DNA of 7,980 nt, taken from assembly GCA_946481495.1 (NCBI GenBank), contig CAMLNW010000125.1, positions 1 to 7,980 of the forward strand, written 5' to 3'. This DNA is from an uncultured Actinomycetes bacterium (GTDB lineage: Bacteria > Actinomycetota > Thermoleophilia > Solirubrobacterales > Thermoleophilaceae). Both the position numbers and the translations under genes were made by a program. The notes below the pieces were generated by a model. The model saw nothing but the letters and a program-made list of their open reading frames with translations, was not told where the DNA came from and made no database searches. Positions 1 through 6,028 of this stretch are shown here, in pieces; position 1 is the first letter of the stretch, and every line of letters starts with the position of its first letter.

Positions 1-125
1 CGCGCCGTCGCCGTCCGCCGCGCGCGCAGGCCCAGATCCAGGCCCGCCCCGACCGCATCGCCATGTGGGCGTTCGCGCTCGGTCTCTTCCTGGTCTTCAT
101 GGCAATAGCCACCGCGAACGCCTAG
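1..125 (+). CDS. C-terminal end of a membrane-anchored protein (5' end outside window)
   Basis: An open frame enters from the left edge (codons in phase with position 3) and stops at TAG 123-125, giving 40 residues. They begin with an Arg/Pro-rich stretch (RRRRPPRAQAQ), pass through RPDRIA and end in a hydrophobic segment of about 20 residues (MWAFALGLFLVF...ATANA) that reaches the stop codon. This looks like a C-terminal membrane anchor behind a basic, disordered linker. Short hydrophobic tails with a similar RPDR-I-A-MWA pattern seem familiar to me from Thermoleophilia proteins, but I cannot name the family. The ATG at 63-65 could in principle start a tiny peptide, but the frame is already open upstream, so a partial larger gene is more likely. 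Function unknown. Confidence 0.6.
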   Translation, partial: RRRRPPRAQAQIQARPDRIAMWAFALGLFLVFMAIATANA

Positions 126-140
126 CGCCGCCTGGCGGCG
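126..140 (+). terminator. GC hairpin directly after the stop codon (candidate terminator)
   Basis: Starting at the base after the TAG stop, the arms CGCCGCC (126-132) and GGCGGCG (134-140) are a perfect inverted repeat around one central T. In RNA this gives a 6-bp all-GC stem with a CTG loop. There is no T-run after it, so it is not a textbook intrinsic terminator. Its position at the end of the upstream gene and its stability make it a reasonable termination or 3'-end-protecting element. In DNA this GC-rich such repeats also arise by chance. Confidence 0.4.
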
Positions 141-226
141 TCATCGGCCTCTCACGGGCTGGCGCCCGCCACGAGGCCTGCTTCCTTGCCAGCCACCGCT
201 AGGCATCTCGCGGACCCATAGCTATC

Positions 227-248
227 CTTACTTCCGGTAAGCAACCGG
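227..248 (+). promoter_or_regulatory. Two overlapping inverted repeats upstream of the AhpD-like/HxlR operon (candidate operator)
   Basis: CTTAC (227-231) and GTAAG (237-241) form a 5-bp inverted repeat with a 5-nt spacer. A second one, CCGGT (234-238) and ACCGG (244-248), also with a 5-nt spacer, overlaps it by eight bases. They lie just upstream of the purine-rich ribosome-binding stretch GAAAGAGAAG (251-260) and 17 nt before the ATG at 266. HxlR-family dimers bind short dyads near their own promoters, and an HxlR gene is the second gene of this unit, so autoregulation is an inference. A TANNNT-type -10 (TAGCTA at 219-224 or TATCCT at 223-228) lies just upstream of or against the first arm, but I found no convincing -35. 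The rest of the gap 141-265 shows nothing else I can support. Confidence 0.4.
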
Positions 249-265
249 CAGAAAGAGAAGCGCCG

Positions 266-829
266 ATGAAGACCAAGGAGAGCAGGTTCCAGGTCCACGA
301 CGAGCTGACGGCGCCCGAGGGCAGCGTTCCGGTGCTCAAGGGTGCGCTTGCCGGCGGTGGCCAGCTCTCGAACATCGTCGGCGTGCTCGCCGGATCGCCG
401 GCCACGTTGCGCGCCTACGCCCGCTTCCGCTCCGAGCTGCGCCACGGGACGCTGCCGCTGAAGACCCAGCAGCGGATCGCGCTCGCGGTCGCCGAGCAGC
501 AGCGCAGCGAGTACGCGCTCGCCACGCTCCAGCGCACCGCCCGCGACGCCGGCCTCGGACTCGACGAGATCGCGCTCGCGCGTGAGTTCGACTCCCGCGA
601 CGAGTACGAGGCCGCGCTGCTGCGCTACGTCAAGGCGCTGCTGACCAGCGAAGGCGCTCCGCCGCTGCACATCCACGAGGAGGCGCGCGAGGCCGGCTGG
701 GACGACGAGCAGATTCTTGAGGCCGTCGCCCACGTCGCGCTCGACAGCTTCGCCAACCTCATCACCCGCGCCGGCGACGTGCCGAACGACGGCTCGGCTG
801 AGGAAGGGCGCGTGGCCCGGGCGGCGTGA
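266..829 (+). CDS. Carboxymuconolactone decarboxylase/AhpD-like protein lacking the CxxC motif
   Basis: A 187-residue, probably soluble, all-helical protein of the carboxymuconolactone decarboxylase (CMD)/AhpD superfamily. Recognition rests on the segment at residues 48-100: LRAYARFRSEL, the GTLPLKTQQRIALAVAEQ helix, then SEYALATLQRTARDAGL, which aligns with the family pattern E..xCxYCxxxH. In AhpD-type peroxidases the two cysteines and the histidine are catalytic. Here they are Ser81, Ala84 and Leu88, only Glu77 remains, and the protein contains no cysteine at all. Thiol peroxidase chemistry is therefore ruled out, and a ligand-binding, isomerase-like or structural role is possible but unproven. 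The ATG at 266 is preceded by GAAAGAGAAG with a 5-nt spacing. The HxlR gene starts 25 nt after the stop in the same direction, so the two are probably co-transcribed and perhaps co-functional. The acidic C-terminal tail (about 170-187) looks flexible. Confidence 0.8.
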   Translation: MKTKESRFQVHDELTAPEGSVPVLKGALAGGGQLSNIVGVLAGSPATLRAYARFRSELRHGTLPLKTQQRIALAVAEQQRSEYALATLQRTARDAGLGLDEIALAREFDSRDEYEAALLRYVKALLTSEGAPPLHIHEEAREAGWDDEQILEAVAHVALDSFANLITRAGDVPNDGSAEEGRVARAA

Positions 830-854
830 GCCCGGTCCTCTAGGATTCAGGCCT

Positions 855-1244
855 ATGGGCGCGGGGATGCCTACCGTCACGGAGCCGGCCGAGGAGCCGG
901 CGGTAGCCCCACCCTCTGGTGCCGAGCGGTCGCCCTGTTGCTCGCTCTACCACCACGCCGTCGAGCTGATCGGCAGGCGCTGGACCGGCGCGATCCTGCT
1001 CGTCCTCGTCGAGGGCGGACCGCTGCGCTTCTCGGAGATCCGCGTGCTCGTTCCCGACGTCTCCGACCGGCTGCTGTCCGAGCGACTCAAGGAGCTCGAG
1101 GCCGAGGAGGTCGTCGTCCGACACGTCTACGACGAGACGCCGGTTCGCGTCGAGTATGCGCTGACCGCCAAGGGCCAGGCGCTCCAGCCGGCCCTCGAGG
1201 CGCTCAAGCAGTGGTCGCACGACTACTGCCCCGACAAGGCCTAG
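855..1244 (+). CDS. HxlR-family winged helix-turn-helix transcriptional regulator
   Basis: A 129-residue DNA-binding protein of the HxlR family (PF01638). An N-terminal extension (1-27) leads to Cys28-Cys29 and then the family core: AVELIGRRWTGAILLVLVEG (helix 1 with the hallmark IG.RWT), LRFSEIRVLVPDVSDRLLSERLKELE (the helix-turn-helix), and the wing VVVRHVYDETPVRVEYALTAKGQAL ending in a W-x-HDY helix. HxlR proteins bind palindromic operators as dimers, and several (YodB, HypR) sense electrophiles or oxidants through an N-terminal cysteine. The Cys pair here sits at the matching place, and Cys125 lies near the C-terminus. I chose the ATG at 855: the frame is open further upstream to 717, but that would run deep into the preceding gene, and the family core needs no such extension. 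AGGA at 842-845 may be the ribosome-binding site. ATG 867 (GCGGGG just upstream) is an alternative start. Likely target: its own operon. Confidence 0.88.
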   Translation: MGAGMPTVTEPAEEPAVAPPSGAERSPCCSLYHHAVELIGRRWTGAILLVLVEGGPLRFSEIRVLVPDVSDRLLSERLKELEAEEVVVRHVYDETPVRVEYALTAKGQALQPALEALKQWSHDYCPDKA

Positions 1245-1282
1245 CTGTACCCTTGCGGCCTTGAGCCGCCGACACAGCTAGG
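1240..1282 (+). promoter_or_regulatory. Nested stem-loop over the hxlR stop and the glnA ribosome-binding site
   Basis: CCTAGCTGT (1240-1248) and ACAGCTAGG (1274-1282) are perfect 9-bp complementary arms. Between them GCGGC (1255-1259) and GCCGC (1265-1269) form an inner 5-bp stem with a CTTGA loop. The left arm includes the TAG stop of the upstream regulator gene, and the right arm includes the first bases of the glnA Shine-Dalgarno AGGGGA (1280-1285). On a read-through transcript the fold would hide part of the glnA ribosome-binding site until a ribosome finishing the upstream gene opens it. GCTGT (1244-1248) could instead pair with ACAGC at 1285-1289, so a switch is conceivable. No known riboswitch class is recognised. 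TACCCT (1248-1253) fits a -10 box for a separate glnA promoter but lacks a clear -35. Confidence 0.4.
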
Positions 1283-1289
1283 GGACAGC

Positions 1290-2639
1290 ATGGCCGACCA
1301 GCCGAAGACCGCCGCCGACGTACTGGGCTTCGTGGAGGAGCACGACATCCGCTTCGTCCGCCTCTGGTTCACCGACATCCTCGGCCAGCTCAAGAGCTTC
1401 TCGATCAACGCTGCCGAGCTCGACGACGCCTTCGAGGGCGGAATGGGCTTCGACGGCTCGTCGATCACCGGCTTCAACGCGATCGAGGAGTCGGACATGA
1501 TCGCGATGCCCGACGCCTCTACCTTCGCCATCTTGCCCTGGCGTCCCGAGGACAAGGGCGTCGCGCGCATCTTCTGCGACGTCCTGACCCCGAACCGCGA
1601 CCCCTACGAGGGTGACCCGCGCCACGTCCTGCGCCGCGCGCTCGAACGCGCCGAGGCGATGGGCTTCGACACCTTCAACGTCGGCCCCGAGCTCGAGTAC
1701 TTCTACTTCCGCAACGCCCGCCCGGCCGATGGCGTGCCGGAGATCCTCGACGAGGGCGGCTACTTCGACCTCACCACGCTCGACGCCGGCTCCGACCTTC
1801 GCCGCGACACTGTGCTCGCGCTCGAGCAGCTCGGCATCCACGTCGAGTACACCCACCACGAGGTTGGGCCGTCGCAGCACGAGATCGACATGCGCTACGC
1901 GAACGCGCTCAAGATGGCCGACGACTGCATGACCTACCGCATCACGGTCAAGGAGTACGCGGCGCAGCACGGCTTCCACGCGACCTTCATGCCAAAGCCG
2001 CTGTTCGGCGAGAACGGCTCCGGGATGCACACCCACCAGTCACTGTTCAAGAACGGCCAGAACGCCTTCTTCGACGCCGACGACCAGTACTACCTGTCCG
2101 ACGTCGGCAAGGCGTTCATCGCCGGCCAGCTCAAGCATGCGCGCGAGGTCTCGTCGGTCTTCGCCCAGTGGGTCAACTCCTACAAGCGGCTGGTGCCCGG
2201 CTACGAGGCGCCGGTCTACTGTGCCTGGTCGCGCCGCAACCGCTCGGCGCTGGTGCGCGTGCCGCTCTACCACCCCGGCAAGGAGCAGGCGACGCGGATG
2301 GAGCTGCGCTGCCCCGACCCCGCTTGCAACCCCTATCTGACCTTCGCCGCGCTGCTGCACGCCGGGCTCGAGGGGATCGAGAAGGGCTACGAGCTGCCCG
2401 ACCCGATGGAGAAGAACCTCTACCACCTGTCGCCCGACGAGCGCAAGCGGCTCGGCATCGAGCAGCTGCCCGAGACGCTCGGCGAGGCGATCGAGCTGAC
2501 GTCGGAGTCCGAGCTGGTGCTGCGCGCGTTCGGCGAGCACATCTTCAACCGCTTCATCGAGATCAAGCGCCAGGAGTGGGAGGACTACCGGGTGCAGGTC
2601 ACGCAATGGGAGCTCGACCGCTACATGGCGGTCCTCTAG
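1290..2639 (+). CDS. glnA: Type I glutamine synthetase (GSI-alpha-like)
   Basis: Glutamine synthetase makes glutamine from glutamate, ammonia and ATP, normally as a cytoplasmic dodecamer. This 449-residue protein is full length for the short GSI-alpha class. Visible are the beta-grasp domain with FDGSSI (54-59), metal-binding Glu134/Glu136 in GPELEYF, Glu191 and Glu198 in EVGPSQHEID, the ATP-site region KPLFGENGSGMHTHQS (236-251) with His247, the flexible-loop motif PGYEAP with Glu306, the active-site arginines of SRRNRSALVR (314-323) and metal-ligand Glu338. It lacks the ~25-residue insertion of adenylylated GSI-beta enzymes, so adenylylation of Tyr378 (NLYHL) is unlikely. Two departures from Bacillus GSI-alpha stand out: the feedback arginine (R62 there) aligns with Ala64, and the 324-336 loop (PLYHPGKEQATR) is three residues longer. 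The ATG follows AGGGGACAGC. The gene ends in a CTAG shared with the convergent transglutaminase gene. Confidence 0.97.
   Translation: MADQPKTAADVLGFVEEHDIRFVRLWFTDILGQLKSFSINAAELDDAFEGGMGFDGSSITGFNAIEESDMIAMPDASTFAILPWRPEDKGVARIFCDVLTPNRDPYEGDPRHVLRRALERAEAMGFDTFNVGPELEYFYFRNARPADGVPEILDEGGYFDLTTLDAGSDLRRDTVLALEQLGIHVEYTHHEVGPSQHEIDMRYANALKMADDCMTYRITVKEYAAQHGFHATFMPKPLFGENGSGMHTHQSLFKNGQNAFFDADDQYYLSDVGKAFIAGQLKHAREVSSVFAQWVNSYKRLVPGYEAPVYCAWSRRNRSALVRVPLYHPGKEQATRMELRCPDPACNPYLTFAALLHAGLEGIEKGYELPDPMEKNLYHLSPDERKRLGIEQLPETLGEAIELTSESELVLRAFGEHIFNRFIEIKRQEWEDYRVQVTQWELDRYMAVL
2616..2633. terminator. Hairpin inside the last glnA codons, possible two-way terminator
   Basis: GACCGC (2616-2621) and GCGGTC (2628-2633) form a perfect 6-bp stem, extended by a T-G wobble to a 4-nt loop, ending three bases before the glnA stop. 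A second, weaker repeat, GCGCG (2650-2654) / CGCGC (2660-2664), follows at the end of the convergent gene. Glutamine synthetase and the opposing transglutaminase gene leave no intergenic space, so any terminator must lie within coding sequence, and these are the only candidates I see. There is no T-run on either side, so factor-dependent termination is equally possible. Confidence 0.3.
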
Positions 2640-4909
2640 CCGGGCGGGAGCGCGATCAACGCGCGCAGGGGGCCGAGCGGTCCCGCCGCGCTGCCGAGCG
2701 CGCGGCGCAGCGCGCGCCGATCGGCGGGCCCGGGCGGCTCGCCATGCTGGGGGTCGAAGCGAAAGTCGCGCAGCGCGCGGGCGTAAGCGGCCGCGCGGGG
2801 GCCGGCGGTCGCCGCGAGCTGTTGCTCGAGTGCCAGCAGCGTCGTCGCGGGGGCGACGTCCCAGCCGAGCCGGTCGAGCGCGCCGCGCAGCTCGGCGATC
2901 TCGGCGGCGGCGAGCTGCTCGCGGTCGAGTGCGTTGCGGCGCTTGACGCGGATCGCGTAGACGAGGGTGCCTGAGAGTGAGAGCGCCGCGAGACCGGCGG
3001 CGAGCAGCAGGACGAATGCCGGGAGGCCGGCCTCAGCGCTCGGCTGCGCGCCTGTCGTTTCAGCGCTCTTCTCATCGGCGCCAGCTCCGTCGGCCGCGGC
3101 ATTCGGGTCAGACGCCGGCTCAGGTGCCACCGAGCTCTGCTGGACGTCGCCGGCGGCGCTGGCTCCGCTGGCCGCAGGTGCCCCGGCCATGCCGGACTCG
3201 GTCGCGCGCGGTGTCGGGTCGAAGGTGACCCAGCCGATCCCGGAGAAGTAGACCTCGACCCAGGAGTGCGCGTCGAGATCGCGCACGCGGTACTCGCCGG
3301 TCCTGCGGTTCAGCGTCCCGGGGGAGAACCCGGCCGCGACACGGGCCGGGACGCCCACCATACGCAGCATCAGCGCCATCGCCCCGGAGAACTGCTGGCA
3401 GTAGCCCTGCCGGTCCTCGAAGAGGAAGCTCTCGAGCGGATAGGCATGCTGGGGAACGTCCTCGTTGTAGCGGTAGTTGTCGCGCAGGTAGGTGGCGATC
3501 GCGGCGACGACGTCGTAGGCCGTCGAGTCGGTCAGTGCCGTCTCGACGTCGGCGCGCTCGGCGGCGCCCGCCCGGTTGCCGCGCGGCGGGACGACCACCG
3601 TCCGGACGTCCGCTCCCGCGCCGGGCAGCGACAGCTCCGTGTAGCGCTCGACCCAGGCGGGGTAGCCCTCCGGCGCGCCGGCCATGACGATCGGGGTCGG
3701 GTTCGGTTGGTACGACCGGACCGTGTAGCTGTCGCCGCGTCCGAGCGGGTCGAGCAGCTCGGTGGTGCCGTCCGCCGACGGGACGGCCGCCGCCCCGACG
3801 ACGTCGTAGGTCAGCCCGCTGCCGACGAGCAGCTCGGTAGAGAGCGACCTGACGGTGAACTGGATCTCGTCGTTCCAGTCAGGGTTCAGCTCGCCGTAGC
3901 TCCATGTCCCCGAGTCGAAGCTGACTCTGTTGGGATCGAAGGGAAGTTCGGCGGACAGATCGCGCTGCTCGTCGCCGGTCGCGCGATACCAGTGGACGCC
4001 GTCGAAGCTGTTGAGCGTCTCCGCCTTCCAGTAGTGCGGGTGGTCGGAGCGGACGTTCAGCAGTGTCGTTCCCTGGCGTGGCCAGTCGAGCGGGCCGTAG
4101 CTGTGATCCCACGAGAAGGCGATTCCGGCGTCGGCTCCGAACGGCGACCAAGAGCGGTAGTCGAGCCATGGTCCGTCGCCGTCGAGTGCGGCGGCGGCCG
4201 GCAGCGCCAGCAAGGCAGTCGCGGCGACGACGATCGCGCCGGCGGTCCACTCGCGAACGCCGCGCTGCGGGAGCCATAGCCAGGCGGCGATCAACGCCAG
4301 CAACAGCGCCCCGAACAGCAGCGGGCTGCCAGGGCTGTTGGTCGTCACGGCCAGCGTGTAGACGGCGATCAGCAAGACGAGCGCGGCACCGCGCAACGGC
4401 GGCCGCGCCTCCGGCGACGCCGGCCAGAACGAGAGCGCGGCCGCCGCGGTCAGGAGCAGCGGAGCACCCAGCAGGATCGTCAGCCGGATCCACCCGTCGG
4501 GGCCGTCGTAGGGCCAGTCGACGCCCTGGACGCCGAGCAGCGCCCGGTCGAGCTGGTCGGCGAGCTCGCCCCAGCCGGTGGGGAACAGCAGGCGCGGCTC
4601 GATTCCCGTCGCGACCAGGCCGGCGGCGAGTGCCGCGAGCACGGTGAGCGCGGCGAACGCCAGGACGGTGCGGCGCGGGAGCTGCGAGCGGTCGAGTAGC
4701 GCCAGCGCGACGGCGCAGGCGGTCGCGGCTCCGACCGTCGCGAGAACGACAGCCGCCGACGGTCTGGCGACGAGCATCGCCCAGTGCGCGGCGCCGTATG
4801 TGGCGAAAGCGGCGAAGATGGCCAATCGCACGGCGACCGTGCCGGCGCTTTCGGCGTCTTCAGCGGTCGCCAGCGGCGAGGTACGCAGCGGCATTGCCGT
4901 GGCGTTCAT
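2636..4909 (-). CDS. Membrane-bound transglutaminase-like protein (TgpA/DUF3488 type)
   Basis: A 757-residue polytopic membrane protein with a papain-like transglutaminase fold outside the membrane. The N-terminal third has about seven hydrophobic helices (roughly 23-45, 51-72, 81-102, 142-163, 173-190, 194-213, 222-242). An extracytoplasmic region of ~385 residues holds the transglutaminase core with the full triad: Cys504 in QGYCQQFSGAMALMLR, His548 in DLDAHSWVEVYF and Asp564 in WVTFDPTP. An Ala/Ser/Glu/Asp-rich disordered linker (570-627), one more helix (628-652) and a ~105-residue cytoplasmic tail (DUF4129-like position, ending LRALIALPPG) follow. Such proteins are thought to cleave or crosslink envelope proteins; the substrate is unknown. 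I chose ATG 4909 because it overlaps the upstream DUF58 stop as ATGA, the usual translational coupling. The frame stays open to 5077, but the added 56 residues are Arg-rich and lie inside DUF58. Confidence 0.92.
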   Translation of the reverse strand: MNATAMPLRTSPLATAEDAESAGTVAVRLAIFAAFATYGAAHWAMLVARPSAAVVLATVGAATACAVALALLDRSQLPRRTVLAFAALTVLAALAAGLVATGIEPRLLFPTGWGELADQLDRALLGVQGVDWPYDGPDGWIRLTILLGAPLLLTAAAALSFWPASPEARPPLRGAALVLLIAVYTLAVTTNSPGSPLLFGALLLALIAAWLWLPQRGVREWTAGAIVVAATALLALPAAAALDGDGPWLDYRSWSPFGADAGIAFSWDHSYGPLDWPRQGTTLLNVRSDHPHYWKAETLNSFDGVHWYRATGDEQRDLSAELPFDPNRVSFDSGTWSYGELNPDWNDEIQFTVRSLSTELLVGSGLTYDVVGAAAVPSADGTTELLDPLGRGDSYTVRSYQPNPTPIVMAGAPEGYPAWVERYTELSLPGAGADVRTVVVPPRGNRAGAAERADVETALTDSTAYDVVAAIATYLRDNYRYNEDVPQHAYPLESFLFEDRQGYCQQFSGAMALMLRMVGVPARVAAGFSPGTLNRRTGEYRVRDLDAHSWVEVYFSGIGWVTFDPTPRATESGMAGAPAASGASAAGDVQQSSVAPEPASDPNAAADGAGADEKSAETTGAQPSAEAGLPAFVLLLAAGLAALSLSGTLVYAIRVKRRNALDREQLAAAEIAELRGALDRLGWDVAPATTLLALEQQLAATAGPRAAAYARALRDFRFDPQHGEPPGPADRRALRRALGSAAGPLGPLRALIALPPG

Positions 4910-6018
4910 GCGGCGGCGCTCCGACCGCCGCGGTCGACCAGCCTGCCGCTGCAACCGCCAACCTCGAACGCCGCTGCCGTGCTCGCCGGCAGCGTCGGCG
5001 CGACCAGATAGCGCGGTCGTGCGGGCAACAGCTCCAGCTCGTGCGGGATCGCGCCGCCCGCGGTCGCTGTTACCCACAGCAGCGCACCCGAGCGCGGACC
5101 GAGGCCGCCGACGCTGGTCTTCGTTTCCGCCTCCACGAGCGCGAGCCGCTTGTGGACACCCGGCCAGGCGCCGAGGTCGTGGTCGATCGAGACCGGCCGC
5201 CGATCGCCCGGCACGAGCAGCGCGACCCCCTCGACGCGCGCCAGCGCGACGCAGAGCGAGGCTGCAGCGCGCACTGCCGCGTCGAGTGCGTCGATGTCGG
5301 CCGGCGCTGCGACGTCGAGCACGATCAGCGGCGCCGATGCGCTCTCGGCGACGAAGCGCCGCTCCATCATCTCGCCGCGGCGGGCGAGCGTCGCCCAGTG
5401 GATGCGCGACGCGGGCGCCCCCTCGCGGTAGGGGCGCAGGCCGTCGAGGTCGACGCCGTCGTTGGCGTCCTCGCGCCAGCGGCCGGCCGAACGGGCGCCG
5501 GTCCCGAGGCCGGTCAGGCCTCCGGCAGCGTTCGCGCCGCCGCCCGCCAGCACCGTCACCGGGTCGAGGCGCGGCAGCACGAGCAGGTCTGCCGTGTCGT
5601 TGCTGCGCGCCTCGCGCATGCAGATCTGGAGCGGGTCGGAGATGCGCAACCGGCTCGGCGCAAGCGTGACGCGGCCACGGCGGGGTAGGACGGCCAGGGC
5701 GTCGAGGCGCGCGCGGCGGCGACCGGCGACCACCGAGCTGCTCGTGAGCAGCGGATCGGTGAGCTCGCCGCCGGGCGCCGGCAGCCAGTCGAGGCGGGCC
5801 TCGACCTGGATTCGGAACGGTGCGTCCTCGACGACGGTCGGCGGCGTCGGCAGCCGTATGACGCTCGCCCCGCTCGCCGCGATCCAGACCCAGACCGTGC
5901 TGAGGACCACGGCGAGCAGGATCGCGACGCCGGGCAGGTACAGCGACGCTGTGTCGAAGGCGCCGCCGACGAGGCAGAGCCCGGATCCCAGCAGCGCCGT
6001 GGCGATTGCTCGCGACAC
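4906..6018 (-). CDS. DUF58 domain-containing protein
   Basis: A 370-residue protein with two N-terminal hydrophobic segments (about 4-20 and 25-48), a beta-rich middle part (55-150) and the DUF58 signature at 190-226: DLDGLRPYREGAPASRIHWATLARRGEMMERRF, matching the family pattern of a Leu-Arg-Tyr-x-x-Gly turn followed by R-IHW and AR-G. The rest resembles the von Willebrand A-like fold of the family, but the segment where a metal-binding DxSxS is often found reads LIVLDVAAPAD (231-241), so a metal-adhesion site looks absent. Function is not established; DUF58 proteins are nearly always encoded next to a MoxR ATPase, which may fold or activate them. The start is GTG at 6018, preceded by GAGGCGGGC overlapping the stop of the ATPase gene 10 nt upstream. 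The stop overlaps the transglutaminase start as ATGA, so all three genes form one operon. Confidence 0.9.
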   Translation of the reverse strand: MSRAIATALLGSGLCLVGGAFDTASLYLPGVAILLAVVLSTVWVWIAASGASVIRLPTPPTVVEDAPFRIQVEARLDWLPAPGGELTDPLLTSSSVVAGRRRARLDALAVLPRRGRVTLAPSRLRISDPLQICMREARSNDTADLLVLPRLDPVTVLAGGGANAAGGLTGLGTGARSAGRWREDANDGVDLDGLRPYREGAPASRIHWATLARRGEMMERRFVAESASAPLIVLDVAAPADIDALDAAVRAAASLCVALARVEGVALLVPGDRRPVSIDHDLGAWPGVHKRLALVEAETKTSVGGLGPRSGALLWVTATAGGAIPHELELLPARPRYLVAPTLPASTAAAFEVGGCSGRLVDRGGRSAAA

Positions 6019-6028
6019 GGCGCCCGCC

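Noticed and set aside
841..846. TAGGAT as a -10 box for a separate leaderless hxlR transcript
   Set aside because: It fits TANNNT and lies 8 nt before the ATG, but there is no -35. The 25-nt gap and the AGGA ribosome-binding possibility favour co-transcription with the upstream gene.
717..854. Upstream extension of the HxlR frame to an ATG at 717
   Set aside because: It would overlap the AhpD-like gene by over 110 bases and adds a Pro/Ser/Thr/Arg-rich segment unlike the family. The ATG at 855 gives a normal HxlR length.
152..880. Minus-strand frame of 242 residues opposite the AhpD-like gene
   Set aside because: Low-complexity Arg/Ala/Gly/Leu composition typical of an antisense shadow in high-GC DNA, with no domain recognisable.
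2422..2424. Tyr378 of glutamine synthetase as an adenylylation site
   Set aside because: NLY is present, but the GSI-beta insertion and the NLYDLPPEE context recognised by the adenylyltransferase are missing. Alpha-type enzymes also carry a Tyr here without being modified.
3266..4279. Plus-strand frame of 337 residues
   Set aside because: Lies wholly opposite the transglutaminase gene, with Arg/Val/Gly-rich shadow composition.
4910..5077. Longer transglutaminase start at 5077
   Set aside because: The extra 56 residues are Arg/Gly-rich and encoded inside DUF58. ATG 4909 forms the usual ATGA overlap with the DUF58 stop and directly precedes the first membrane helix.
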